Source: CAYVTM01 sp964454645 (GTDB taxonomy: Bacteria; Bacteroidota; Bacteroidia; Sphingobacteriales; Sphingobacteriaceae). Taken from it: a stretch of 64,000 nucleotides of DNA. Location of the stretch: positions 434,001 through 498,000 of the forward strand of contig CAYVTM010000001.1 of the NCBI GenBank assembly GCA_964454645.1. The letters run 5' to 3'. Positions 53,760-63,032 of the stretch are shown piece by piece. Position numbers and translations under genes: made by a program. The notes under the pieces were generated by a model. It was not told the origin of the DNA, did not search any database, and saw only the letters and a list, made by a program, of their open reading frames with translations. How positions within the stretch are numbered: position 1 is the stretch's first letter; every line of letters begins with the position of its first letter.

Positions 53760-56051
53760 ATGCATTTGCCGGAAAATAAGTACTTAAAGATTCTGTATCA
53801 TCTGGTACGTATTGCAACAGTTTATTTTGTTGCGCTTGAACTTAATTTTTTAGGTTTGTTCGGGTATTCTCCGGGATTTAAAGAACTCATCCGTCCGCCC
53901 TATGCTATCTCATCCGAATTATACACCGCAGATAGTATTTTGATCGGAAAGTATTTCCGGGAAAACAGATCGCCGATTGCTTACGACAGCATTGCCCCCA
54001 TCCTTATAGAATCCTTGACAGCTACCGAAGACATTCGTTTTTATAAGCATCGTGGCATCGACTTCTACTCTTTTTTTTCGGGAATATGGTCAACAGCTTC
54101 CGGGGATAAACGGGGAGGAAGTACACTTACTCAGCAGTTAGCCAAAAATCTCTTTCGAACGCGCACAAAAAAGTCACAGGGTTTTATTCATTATATGCCT
54201 CTTATCGGAACGCTTGTGAGTAAAAGTAAAGAATGGATTACAGCGGTTAAGCTCGAACTGATATACGATAAAAAAGAAATACTCGAACTTTATCTGAACA
54301 CCGTGAGTTTCGGGAACAATACTTATGGTATTAAAGTGGCTGCACAGAAATACTTCAGTAAAACTCCCGGCAATCTTGAAGCGCATGAAGCGGCTTTGCT
54401 TGTGGGTATGCTCAAAGCTACTTCTGCCTACAATCCGCTTATACATCCCGAACGTGCTATGGAACGCAGAAATGTGGTCTTGCGGCTAATGGCTAAACAT
54501 CACGTTATTACGAACGAAGAGTTGGGCGTGTTATTGAAAAAACCTTTGGCATTAATGATTAATGACCAATCAGATGATCAGTCGAACAGGGATTCGTATT
54601 TAAGGGCTGCTGTTCAAAATATGTTGGAAGAATGGTGTGAAGAAAATAACTATGATATCTATTCGGACGGATTAAAAATTTATACTACTGTTGATTCACG
54701 TTTACAGGCACACGCCGAAAAAGCGGTGGCCGAATGGATGCGAACCCTGCAAAGAAGATTTTATTATCACTGGGGACATGAAAATCCCTGGAGAGATGAG
54801 GCGGGGAATGAGATTGAAGGTTTTTTGTTCAACCTTGCCAAACGCCTGCCCGGGTATAAATCTCTGGTAAAAAAATACGGTGAGGGAAGTGATTCGGTAC
54901 ATTACTATTTAAACCGACCTAAATATATGAAGGTGTTCACCTGGAACGGTGAAAAAGATACACTCTTTTCTACTTACGACTCCCTTGCCTATTATGCGCA
55001 GATATTACAATCAGGAATAATGACACTGGATCCTTTTAATGGTCATATTAAAGCCTGGGTTGGAGGAATCGATCATTCATATTTCAAATTCGATCATGTG
55101 AAACAGGCGAAACGCCAGGCAGGATCTACCTTTAAGCCCTTTGTATATCTGACTGCCATTGATAAGGGGTATGATCCCTGCGATAAATTTATCGATAGGC
55201 CCGTCACCATCAAATATGAAGAAAACGGAGAAAAAAAATCATGGTCGCCTAAAAATTCCGACTGGGTATTTACCGGGTATGAAATGTCCTTACGTTGGGC
55301 GATGGGTAAATCCTGTAATTCGATAACCGCTCAACTTACCGAAGCGGTAGGTTGGGAAAGCGTTGTTGCGTACGCTAAAAAATTAGGTATCGAAAGCCCT
55401 TTAAAAGCAGTACCTTCTGTAGGTTTAGGGCCGAACGATGTTTCGGTATTTGAAATGGTTCGCGCCTATGGATCTTTTCTGAATAAAGGGATTAAATCCG
55501 AACCGATTTTAGTCAGTAAGATTGTCGATAACGAAGGGAATGTCATTGCAGAATTTACATCGAAACAAGAGCGTGTTATGTCCGAAGAAACGGCATGGCT
55601 GATGTTATATATGTTTAAAGGAGGTATTGAAGAACCGGGAGGAACTTCTCAGGCTTTATGGGAATACGATATTTGGAAAAAGGGCAATGAGATCGGCGGA
55701 AAAACAGGAACCTCCTCCAATCATTCGGATGGATGGTATATGGGTATCAGTAAAGATTTGGTAACAGGAGTTTGGGTAGGTGCCGATGAGCGCAGCATTC
55801 ACTTTCGTACTTCGGCTTTAGGCGAGGGTTCGAAAACTGCCTTGCCCATTTACGGTAAATTTATGGAGAAAGTATATGCCGACCCCCATTCCGGTATCAG
55901 CTATGGTAAATTCCCGAAACCAGAAAAGAAAATTAAGCGCGAATATTATTGCCCCAGTCCTAAGCCCCCTGTAGATTCAAGCCTGACAGACAGTTTGCAG
56001 ACAGATTCATTATTAAGCCTAACAACAGAAATGATAAATTCCGAAAGATGA
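53760..56051 (+). CDS. Class A penicillin-binding protein (PBP1-like)
   Basis: A 763-residue bifunctional cell-wall synthase. One membrane anchor near residue 20. Glycosyltransferase GT51 has the catalytic Glu in TATEDIRFYKHRGID and the RGGSTLTQQLAKNLF motif. Transpeptidase has Ser in AGSTFKPFVYL (SxxK), SCN (KSCNSITAQL) and KTGTS. All catalytic motifs are complete. It polymerises lipid II and cross-links peptides in the periplasm, with a Ser/Pro-rich C-terminal tail. A GTG-started small gene follows after 44 bp. Confidence 0.95.
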   Translation: MHLPENKYLKILYHLVRIATVYFVALELNFLGLFGYSPGFKELIRPPYAISSELYTADSILIGKYFRENRSPIAYDSIAPILIESLTATEDIRFYKHRGIDFYSFFSGIWSTASGDKRGGSTLTQQLAKNLFRTRTKKSQGFIHYMPLIGTLVSKSKEWITAVKLELIYDKKEILELYLNTVSFGNNTYGIKVAAQKYFSKTPGNLEAHEAALLVGMLKATSAYNPLIHPERAMERRNVVLRLMAKHHVITNEELGVLLKKPLALMINDQSDDQSNRDSYLRAAVQNMLEEWCEENNYDIYSDGLKIYTTVDSRLQAHAEKAVAEWMRTLQRRFYYHWGHENPWRDEAGNEIEGFLFNLAKRLPGYKSLVKKYGEGSDSVHYYLNRPKYMKVFTWNGEKDTLFSTYDSLAYYAQILQSGIMTLDPFNGHIKAWVGGIDHSYFKFDHVKQAKRQAGSTFKPFVYLTAIDKGYDPCDKFIDRPVTIKYEENGEKKSWSPKNSDWVFTGYEMSLRWAMGKSCNSITAQLTEAVGWESVVAYAKKLGIESPLKAVPSVGLGPNDVSVFEMVRAYGSFLNKGIKSEPILVSKIVDNEGNVIAEFTSKQERVMSEETAWLMLYMFKGGIEEPGGTSQALWEYDIWKKGNEIGGKTGTSSNHSDGWYMGISKDLVTGVWVGADERSIHFRTSALGEGSKTALPIYGKFMEKVYADPHSGISYGKFPKPEKKIKREYYCPSPKPPVDSSLTDSLQTDSLLSLTTEMINSER

Positions 56052-56095
56052 TAAAAATCATAGAATAGTCTTAAAAATTAGCTACTTTCGCTTAC

Positions 56096-56488
56096 GTGAG
56101 ACGCATCCTCTTAATTGGTATTTTATTTATTTATGTAATTCACTCCTTACATATCTTCGGTCCCTTTATCTCCTACGCAGTTAACAAGGCCTATATCATT
56201 AGCAATTTCTGTATCAATACAAATAATCCCGAATTACATTGTGATGGAAAATGTTATCTGAAGAAAGAACTTGCATCGGCTTCCGAAGAAAGTTCCCAAA
56301 AGCATGCTACTGTTGATATCTTAACTTATTTATCGTTACACAATCCCGAAGAGGGAGTTAACTGCGAGGAGCCGCAAGTGCAAGTAATAGCAGACCGTTT
56401 TCATAATTTTATACAAATCACTTTCCATTCCAAATCCCTTACCGTTAGTACCCCCCCACCACAATCCCTGCTTAAATCTTTAGGTTAA
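56096..56488 (+). CDS. Small membrane-anchored protein with NPELHCDGKCYL motif
   Basis: A GTG start at 56096, 6 nt after TACTTTCG (56083-56090). The 130-residue protein has one N-terminal membrane helix. The segment FCINTNNPELHCDGKCYLKK follows, whose HCxGKC pattern recurs in Bacteroidota proteins encoded beside metal or copper genes. The C terminus is rich in Pro and Ser. A role with the following outer-membrane gene is likely; no enzyme motif is seen. Confidence 0.65.
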   Translation: MRRILLIGILFIYVIHSLHIFGPFISYAVNKAYIISNFCINTNNPELHCDGKCYLKKELASASEESSQKHATVDILTYLSLHNPEEGVNCEEPQVQVIADRFHNFIQITFHSKSLTVSTPPPQSLLKSLG

Positions 56489-56524
56489 TTTTCTATTTAT
56501 TAAGACATTTAATTTATTTGAACA

Positions 56525-57442
56525 ATGAAAAAAATTATTTTCAGCGTGCTTCTACTTATCAGTATGAGTGATGCTGTTCAGGCAGGGTGTGATATGTGTT
56601 CGATGTATTTGGGCTTGCATCCTAATAATAATAAACAAACGGTAGGGCTCCGCTATCGGTACAGTTCTTATACCATGTTGCCGAATCCGGGTACCGGAGC
56701 ACATGCTAGTCATGGGCATACGAGTGGCGTTAAGAGTGAACGTATTTTTCAAACCTACGAACTGTGGTCACAACTTTTTATCAATCCTAAAAACCAATTG
56801 ATAGCGATTATCCCTTTCTCATCGAATTCCATTTGGGAATCGGGCATACAAAAAGAAATCTATCAGGGAATGGGTGATGTGCAATTGCTTTATCGCCGGC
56901 AGGTATATAATACTTATGCCGATTCCGCGAACATACGCCAGCGTGTTTTTGCGGGTGTAGGAATTAAAGCCCCTACCGGTGTGTATAATAAAAAAAATAT
57001 AATGGATATGGTAGATCCGCATATACAAAACGGAACAGGTAGTACCGATCTGATGTTTTCAGTCGGGCACCTGCTTAAATACAGATCAGCGGGAATTAAT
57101 ACCGAATTATTATACAAAGTGAATTTCGAGAACAATTTGCACTATCGTTTTGCAAACCGGTGGAATGGAAACGTGAACCTGTTTTATATCATAGATAAAG
57201 AACCTTTTAATATTATTCCATCCCTGGGCACTCAATGGGAATATGCCTATTTAGACCACGAAGCTGAAAAGGAAGTTAGCGGCACCAATGGAATATTAAT
57301 TAACGGACAACTAGGTGTGGACATTTATTGGAAAAATTTCTCACTGAATCTTTCGGGTTTAGTTCCGGTTATTCAGGAATTAAACGACCCTTATACCACG
57401 AATAATTATCGCTTGATGACGGCTATAAACTATTCGTTCTGA
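56525..57442 (+). CDS. Outer-membrane transporter-like protein with CDMCSMY motif
   Basis: A 305-residue protein with a signal peptide ending QAGCDMC. CxxCxxY near the mature N terminus (CDMCSMYLG) and a His-rich loop (GAHASHGHTSG) suggest copper or another soft metal. The rest is beta-barrel-like with alternating aromatics (VGLRYRYSSYTM, LLYKVNFENNLHYRF) ending in an aromatic strand NYSF. Probably an outer-membrane channel or receptor without TonB box. Pairs with the NPELHCDGKC gene just upstream. Metal identity not provable by eye. Confidence 0.65.
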   Translation: MKKIIFSVLLLISMSDAVQAGCDMCSMYLGLHPNNNKQTVGLRYRYSSYTMLPNPGTGAHASHGHTSGVKSERIFQTYELWSQLFINPKNQLIAIIPFSSNSIWESGIQKEIYQGMGDVQLLYRRQVYNTYADSANIRQRVFAGVGIKAPTGVYNKKNIMDMVDPHIQNGTGSTDLMFSVGHLLKYRSAGINTELLYKVNFENNLHYRFANRWNGNVNLFYIIDKEPFNIIPSLGTQWEYAYLDHEAEKEVSGTNGILINGQLGVDIYWKNFSLNLSGLVPVIQELNDPYTTNNYRLMTAINYSF

Positions 57443-57510
57443 AGCCGGCCGATAATCGGTTGACAGGGTTTACGAAGCTCTGTTATGTCAACCTTACAGA
57501 CCGACACAGC

Positions 57511-57565
57511 CTATTCAAATTAAAAAGGCAACTACATAAAATAGTTGCCTTTTTAATTTGAATAG
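57511..57565. terminator. Bidirectional terminator
   Basis: A perfect 24-bp inverted repeat (57511-57534 with 57542-57565, seven-base loop) contains T-runs on both strands. It ends the metal-related pair and the convergent M16 operon. Confidence 0.92.
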
Positions 57566-57573
57566 ATTTGGTT

Positions 57574-58887
57574 CTACAATTTCTGTAAGAATATTTTCGA
57601 ATCCATCTGGCTCGGATTACCTAAATACGACCAACGGATACCGGTAATGTATTTCTTAAAAGTAGCATTAATGATTTTCGCATCGGTTTTATTGATATTA
57701 GAAATGAAATTTTCGTAGTTCTTCCAGGTACCTTTTACTTCCTGAACTCCTAAGCCTAAGGTTTGTGCACCATTGGTTTCCAGCCCCATGTAATAATGAG
57801 TTAAGTATGAAGTCTTCTGGTTTTTAATTTCAGTTTCCGTAAAGCCTTCTTTTTTAATTTTTCTCAACTCATCAATCATTACCTGTACAGCTTGTTTAGG
57901 GTCGGTAGTGGTAACGTAAATATTGGTAAAAGGATGAATATTGGTTGTATAAAATGCAGCCGGAGCATAGGATAAACTACGTTTGGTACGAATCTCATCA
58001 AATAAACGATCACTTAAAATAGCGAAGGCAATTTGCATGGCATAAGATTCGGGTGTACCATAAACCGGGGCGTTCATCACCCCACGAATATAATTGGTTG
58101 CCATTTCACGTTCTTCAACATTCAGATAAGATTCGCTGATATTTAATGTGGTAGGCGTAGGTGCCACGAAATTTCCTGCCGGCATATTTTTAACCATTTT
58201 CCTCACTTTCGCAATCAAATCGTTTTTATCGACATTTCCTACCACAACGATAAAGCATTGGCTTTTAGAAAGTACTTTTTTATAGTGTGATTTAGTATCC
58301 TCAAGGCTGAGTTTTGCAAGGCTTTCGGGAGAACCACCGGGTCTTTTCTCATAGCTTAAATTCGCAAAAGCGTCATTCATTACCATTTGAGCTAAATATC
58401 CATCGGGATTCGACTCTTCCTGCTTTACATTGCTTATCATTACCTCTTTTTGCTTGCCGAATTCAGTTGCATCAAACAAAGGTGATGTGAGTACACTCTC
58501 GAAAATATTCCAGCTATTATTAAAGTTTTTCTGAATACAGCTTAACTCGATGCTGGCATAATCGTAACTTGAGTTACCTGCAATGGTCGAGCCCATACGT
58601 TCCAACTGACGGTTGTACTCTTCCTTGCTTAAGTTCGAAGGCCCGCCTTCTGTAGCCCAAACAATAGCAAGGTTTTCGATGCCTTCTTTCTCTTTCGTAT
58701 AGTTTGCGGTTCCTCCTTTAATGAAGAGGCGCGCACTTACAATCTGATTAATGCTGGGTTTATAAATAACTTTAAACCCATCAACGATTATTTCTTCTAC
58801 CGTCGATTTTTTACTTTGTGCAAATGAAGAAGTGATAAGGAACATTCCCAATGCAAGTAGGCTATATCTTTTGATAATTTTTTTCAT
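57574..58887 (-). CDS. M16-family protein lacking the catalytic site (partner subunit)
   Basis: A 437-residue exported protein (signal peptide ends SSFAQ). The fold of M16 peptidases is evident, but the HxxEH site is replaced by GIENLAIVW. The second-half IRTKRSLSYAPAAFY, which in such pairs supplies the Arg-Tyr that closes the active site, is conserved. In bacterial M16B peptidases one subunit carries the zinc site and the other the Arg-Tyr pair. It would work with the protein from 58974, 86 bp upstream in the same transcript. Confidence 0.9.
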   Translation of the reverse strand: MKKIIKRYSLLALGMFLITSSFAQSKKSTVEEIIVDGFKVIYKPSINQIVSARLFIKGGTANYTKEKEGIENLAIVWATEGGPSNLSKEEYNRQLERMGSTIAGNSSYDYASIELSCIQKNFNNSWNIFESVLTSPLFDATEFGKQKEVMISNVKQEESNPDGYLAQMVMNDAFANLSYEKRPGGSPESLAKLSLEDTKSHYKKVLSKSQCFIVVVGNVDKNDLIAKVRKMVKNMPAGNFVAPTPTTLNISESYLNVEEREMATNYIRGVMNAPVYGTPESYAMQIAFAILSDRLFDEIRTKRSLSYAPAAFYTTNIHPFTNIYVTTTDPKQAVQVMIDELRKIKKEGFTETEIKNQKTSYLTHYYMGLETNGAQTLGLGVQEVKGTWKNYENFISNINKTDAKIINATFKKYITGIRWSYLGNPSQMDSKIFLQKL

Positions 58888-58973
58888 GTGTTTATAATTT
58901 ATTTTTATCTGTCACATGGAATGGCTGAATAATCATTCGCTATCGGGGCAAAGTGCCGGGCCATTTCATGTTT

Positions 58974-60665
58974 TTACTTTTTAACAATGGTAAAGGTGAT
59001 CCTTCTATTTGCAGTTTGCTCTTCTTCAGTACCTGCTTTTACCGTTTTTGCCTGAAATTTTTTGTTCGACGTTCCGATAATTCTGTTTTCGGAAATTCCG
59101 GCATCCGTCAATATTTTTAAAATAGTATTGTATCGGGATTCCGCTGCATTTTTATTTTCTGTATCGTTAGCAAAAGCATCGATACTGATGTTGGCTTTAG
59201 GGTTGATTTTTAACCACTGAGTAAGACTATTCACTTTTGCCGCATTCGCAGAATCACCGAGAATTTCTGCCCCGTTTACCGGGAACTGAAGCGTATATCC
59301 TTCCATCGGTAAGGTATTTGCAAAGAATTTATCGGTTTTAACTCCCGGAGGAATCATTACTCCTGCCACATAAGGCTGCCCTTTAATGTATTTACGCACA
59401 TAGTTTTTAATATCCTCGCGCGTAACTTTTTGAAGGTTGTCGATATAATTGGTATAATATCCAATAGTCGCAGAACACCACCAATAGGTTACGGTATGTA
59501 TAAACTGTGAAGGTTTTTCCATGTTATAGGCTTCTTGTACCGCTAATAAATCCTTCGCCGTTTGTAATTGCTCATCGTTAAAATAAGAGTCGCTATCCCA
59601 TTCGTTTATATTTTTCCATAAAACCGTATAAGCTTCTTCGATACGCGCAGGGTTAGGTACTAAAACAATTTGTATCGGGCCGACATATTTACAGGTTTGA
59701 TAACCTACATTCACCTGAAATGCAAGCCCTGTTTCTACTAATTCCTTTTGAAGTTTGGAAGTTTTTTGTTGTAGGATATAGGAGAATACATCCGCAGCAA
59801 AGGTTGCTTTTATATCACCACGCGTATCCGGACCGTGATAGCCTAAAAGGAATAAAGGTACGCGGGCATTACGCGATTCAATAATAAATTGTTGAGAATA
59901 TTCCAGGGATTTAAATTCAGGGATCGGCCATTTTTGAAAAGGATCAAAGCCCGATGGCGCCCAATCTCCATAAATACGTTCTACTTCAGCAAATACTTTA
60001 TTATGATCCACATCCCCGCAGATAGCTACCAGAGAATTATTGGGGTAATAGTATTTTTCTTTAATTACATTCATCTTCTCGGGTGTTGCCGTATAGATGA
60101 TGTTATAATCGCCAATTACATTTTTACGACTGTATAAATCGCCCCACATTTCATGGTTCATACGGTCGAATAAGCTAAAGAAAGGGTTTGATTCGGCACG
60201 TTGAAATTCTCCGGCAACAACCGGATTCTCATTACGCATCTCCGTAGTATCGAACAAAGGATAACGTATCGCACTGTTAATAAAATCTAAGCCTTCGGTT
60301 AATTTCGTATTGCTGAGCGTAACAAAATAATTTACACGTTCATTCGAAGTGGTTCCATTGAAGGAAATTCCCAATTCATTTACACGATCTAAAAAGGCTT
60401 TTTGTGAAGGATAAGTTTTGTTAGCCTTAAAAAACATGTGTTCGTACAAATGCGAGAGTCCGTTATAATCCGGCGACTCGGTATAAGAACCGTTTTTAAC
60501 ACAAATTTCAATGGTAGCTAAAGGAACATTGGCATCTTCGATCACCAACACTTCCAGTCCATTATTCAATTTCTTTAAGAAAAAATTATCCGGTAATTTT
60601 TCCTGTGCAAATGTGCTTACACCGATTGACAGTGCACACATAACAGCAAATAGATTTTTATACAT
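58974..60665 (-). CDS. M16 zinc peptidase with a C-terminal OmpA-like domain
   Basis: A 563-residue exported protein (signal peptide ends STFAQ). Residues about 28-450 form the M16 peptidase with His72-Leu-Tyr-Glu75-His76 (HLYEH) and a distal Glu in NPVVAGEFQRAESNP. The final ~110 residues (454-563) look like an OmpA C-terminal peptidoglycan-binding domain: AFANDTENKN for the GHTD part, ESRYNTILKILTDAGI for the Ser-x-x-Arg helix, and ANRRITFTI at the end. This would tether the peptidase to the cell wall. The fusion is uncommon to my knowledge. Confidence 0.88.
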   Translation of the reverse strand: MYKNLFAVMCALSIGVSTFAQEKLPDNFFLKKLNNGLEVLVIEDANVPLATIEICVKNGSYTESPDYNGLSHLYEHMFFKANKTYPSQKAFLDRVNELGISFNGTTSNERVNYFVTLSNTKLTEGLDFINSAIRYPLFDTTEMRNENPVVAGEFQRAESNPFFSLFDRMNHEMWGDLYSRKNVIGDYNIIYTATPEKMNVIKEKYYYPNNSLVAICGDVDHNKVFAEVERIYGDWAPSGFDPFQKWPIPEFKSLEYSQQFIIESRNARVPLFLLGYHGPDTRGDIKATFAADVFSYILQQKTSKLQKELVETGLAFQVNVGYQTCKYVGPIQIVLVPNPARIEEAYTVLWKNINEWDSDSYFNDEQLQTAKDLLAVQEAYNMEKPSQFIHTVTYWWCSATIGYYTNYIDNLQKVTREDIKNYVRKYIKGQPYVAGVMIPPGVKTDKFFANTLPMEGYTLQFPVNGAEILGDSANAAKVNSLTQWLKINPKANISIDAFANDTENKNAAESRYNTILKILTDAGISENRIIGTSNKKFQAKTVKAGTEEEQTANRRITFTIVKK

Positions 60666-60765
60666 TTTGTAGAAAGGTTTTGTTTCAAAAGCTAAGATAG
60701 ATTCTTTTGAAATAATTTCGATAGCGTAATAGCTTTATTACAGGTTTTGAAATTGGAGGGAATAA

Positions 60766-60892
60766 AAAATGCGGTTCTGATCAGGAACCGCATTTTAAAA
60801 AAACTCAAACTTTAATATAAAAACTTATTATTGAATAAAAAAACTCATTCTAATGGCCTGAAATACAGTATAGTTGACCGGCCCTTAGATTC
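60766..60892 (-). ncRNA. Likely small RNA or attenuator leader, about 127 nt
   Basis: On the minus strand a consensus promoter (60928-60898) is followed by a hairpin (TCTAAGGGCC at 60889-60880 pairing with GGCCATTAGA at 60858-60849, 9 of 10 pairs). A perfect 12-bp stem (60796-60785 with 60777-60766) and a T-run (TTTTTTATT) then follow. No open frame fits. It is either a free small RNA, such as 6S-Flavo type, or a leader that decides read-through into the M16 operon starting at 60665. Confidence 0.62.
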
Positions 60893-60897
60893 TGATG

Positions 60898-60928
60898 CAA
60901 AGGTAGCATTATATTTTCTGTATTCCAA
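60898..60928 (-). promoter_or_regulatory. Strong promoter of the small RNA / M16 leader
   Basis: TTG (60928-60926) and TACCTTTG (60905-60898) on the minus strand, 20 bp apart, fully match the Bacteroidota consensus. Confidence 0.78.
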
Positions 60929-61052
60929 GGCTCCTACGATAGTTATCCACAAATTCGAAAAATACAGCTGTTTTTATATTTTTTTTCATCCGATTCAGTA
61001 TATTTAAAGTTAAAACCTGATCTATTAAACCTCAGATCTGTATCAAACAATT

Positions 61053-61901
61053 ATGAAGAAAACAATTTTACTTATTTTATGCCTGTGCATTTGCGGATTA
61101 AGCATTCAGGCACAGTCAACGCAATTTAAGAGTGCTAAAAGTTCACAAAAGGCAACATTGATCGTTAAGTATCTCGACAACTATCCCTATGCATATACTG
61201 ATGAGCATGGAGAAAAGGTTGGTATAGAGCTGGATATTATCAAAGAGTTTTGTATCTGGCTGAAAGAGAATAAAAATATTGAAGCTACGGTCGACTTCAA
61301 TATATACTCTGATTTTTCAAAATTATACACGGATATTAAAACACAGAAGAATGTAAGTATCGGAGCCGCTTCGATTACCATTACTTCCGATCGTTCCAGA
61401 GAAGTTAAATTTTCCTCTCCTTATCTGAAAAACAGACCACTTCTTATTTCTTCCATCAATACCCCTACTCTGATTGATATACGTACAATCTCCAAAGATT
61501 TTGCGGGTAAAAAGGCTATTGTCGTTCGTAATTCCATCCACGAACGTTGGATTAACGAGATTAAAGCGAGTTATTGGTCTGATCTGACGATTGAATATGT
61601 GGAATCACCCAAACAAGTGATAGAAAAGATTGCAAAGGATGATACCTATTTCGGATATGTAGATTTAGTATCCTATTGGGCTGCTTTGCAGAAAAACGAT
61701 CAGGCATTAAAACTGCATCGCGTAAGTCTTTCTTCAAATGAGAATTTCGCATTCATTTTCCCGAAAGACAGTGATTGGTTGCCGGTCTTTTCTGAGTTCT
61801 TCGATAGCAGAATGGGCTTTCCGGGAACGAAGAAATACAATGAAATTTTGAAAAAATATTTAGGAGAAGAGATTATCCATTCAGTAGCGATCTCCTATTA
61901 A
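61053..61901 (+). CDS. Periplasmic solute-binding protein (SBP family 3)
   Basis: A 282-residue exported protein (signal peptide ends SIQAQ). Layout of amino-acid-binding proteins: LDNYPYAYTDEHGEKVGIEL, the two-lobe hinge region VSIGAASITITSDRSREVKF, and NENFAFIFPKDS in the second lobe. No ABC permease or ATPase is next to it, so it may be a sensor or partner of an unlinked transporter. A hairpin (61912-61941) lies past the stop. Confidence 0.8.
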   Translation: MKKTILLILCLCICGLSIQAQSTQFKSAKSSQKATLIVKYLDNYPYAYTDEHGEKVGIELDIIKEFCIWLKENKNIEATVDFNIYSDFSKLYTDIKTQKNVSIGAASITITSDRSREVKFSSPYLKNRPLLISSINTPTLIDIRTISKDFAGKKAIVVRNSIHERWINEIKASYWSDLTIEYVESPKQVIEKIAKDDTYFGYVDLVSYWAALQKNDQALKLHRVSLSSNENFAFIFPKDSDWLPVFSEFFDSRMGFPGTKKYNEILKKYLGEEIIHSVAISY

Positions 61902-61911
61902 TGCTTATTCC

Positions 61912-61941
61912 GAGAAGGTTTCCTATGCCGGAGGCCTTCTC
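61912..61941 (+). terminator. Hairpin between convergent SBP and cdd genes
   Basis: A 12-bp stem with two G-U pairs (61912-61923 with 61930-61941). No good T-run on either strand, so termination is doubtful. Confidence 0.35.
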
Positions 61942-62428
61942 AGAATAAACCTCCCTCAAACTGCAAGGGTAATAAATTAGTCACACCCTCACATACCAAT
62001 GCATTTCCGGCCTTATTCGCAAGAACAACTCGTATGGGAGTGTTTTGTTTCTTTTGAAATTCTGATAAGACTTGTAAGCAAGCCCCGCAAGGACTTATAT
62101 AATCGCTGAAATCATTGTCTTTAGACATTGCTATAATCCCCATACTCTGAATAATTGCTTCAGAATTTCTTGCGCCGAAGCTAAACAGGGCTACCCTTTC
62201 GGCGCAGAGTCCGGAAGGATAAGCCAGATTCTCCTGATTATTTCCCAACACATATTCCCCATTGCTCAAGAACAAGGCTGCTCCTACTTTAAATTGCGAA
62301 TAGGGAGCATAAGCGTTTAGCATTGCCTCCTTTGCTTTTGCAAGAAGTGCTTTATCCGAATCGGGCAACTCGGCAGATTGATATTCCGTAAATACCGATT
62401 TCAGTTCGATTCTTTTCATATTTTTCAT
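61940..62428 (-). CDS. cdd: Cytidine deaminase
   Basis: The start at 62428 has a GGGAG ribosome-site-like stretch in front; a longer frame to 62482 exists. The 162-residue enzyme has the zinc motifs CAERVALF (Cys-Ala-Glu) and PCGACLQVLSEF (PCxxC), and YSQFKVGAALFLSNG typical of Cdd. It deaminates cytidine and deoxycytidine to uridine forms for salvage. Short-form dimer/tetramer type by length. Confidence 0.93.
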   Translation of the reverse strand: MKNMKRIELKSVFTEYQSAELPDSDKALLAKAKEAMLNAYAPYSQFKVGAALFLSNGEYVLGNNQENLAYPSGLCAERVALFSFGARNSEAIIQSMGIIAMSKDNDFSDYISPCGACLQVLSEFQKKQNTPIRVVLANKAGNALVCEGVTNLLPLQFEGGLF

Positions 62429-62537
62429 GAAGATATCTCCCTCACTGCAGCTTTCAAAATATTTTCCGGTTTTTAATAGCATTAATGTGGCACAAAATCT
62501 TAATTTTCAGTTATATAGATAGTTAAATTTTTAATCG

Positions 62538-63020
62538 ATGAGAATCATATTTATTTTAGGCACTCTGCTTTATCCCTTAAACATTTTGCGCAATCATATG
62601 TTAAATTCACATATACCAGAAAAGAACAGCATGGAAAAGCATACAAATAAAGATGAATGGAAAGATAAACTAACGGAAGAGCAGTATCGTATTACACGGG
62701 AAAAGGGTACCGACCGTCCATTCGTCAATAAATATTACCATACCAAAGATCCGGGAGTTTATAACTGTGTTTGTTGCGGAACGAAATTATTTTTATCCGA
62801 AACCAAATACGATTCAGGTTCGGGATGGCCAAGTTTTTATGCACCCGTATCCCAAAGTAATGTAAAGGTTATTTTGGATAAATCGCAGGGAATGATTCGT
62901 GAAGAAGTAGTTTGTGCCAATTGTGGAGCCCATTTAGGCCACGTCTTTGACGATGGCCCCGCACCTACCGGAAAACGTTATTGCATTAATTCCACTTCTT
63001 TGGATCTTATCAAAAAATAA
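62538..63020 (+). CDS. msrB: Peptide-methionine (R)-S-oxide reductase
   Basis: Up to 160 residues; an alternative cytosolic start is at 62631. The upstream part is a hydrophobic stretch (IIFILGTLLYPLNIL) that could be a signal anchor. MsrB features: CVCC and CANCGAHLGHVFDDGP hold the four zinc Cys, SGSGWPSFYAPV, and catalytic Cys in GKRYCINSTSLDL. It repairs oxidised Met-R residues in proteins. Only one recycling-type Cys is near, as in many Bacteroidota. It ends before a strong terminator. Confidence 0.94.
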   Translation: MRIIFILGTLLYPLNILRNHMLNSHIPEKNSMEKHTNKDEWKDKLTEEQYRITREKGTDRPFVNKYYHTKDPGVYNCVCCGTKLFLSETKYDSGSGWPSFYAPVSQSNVKVILDKSQGMIREEVVCANCGAHLGHVFDDGPAPTGKRYCINSTSLDLIKK

Positions 63021-63032
63021 GCTTTGGTTTAC

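Noticed and set aside
61211..61901. Complete ABC amino-acid uptake operon
   Set aside because: Only the binding protein is present; flanking genes are cdd and M16 peptidase.
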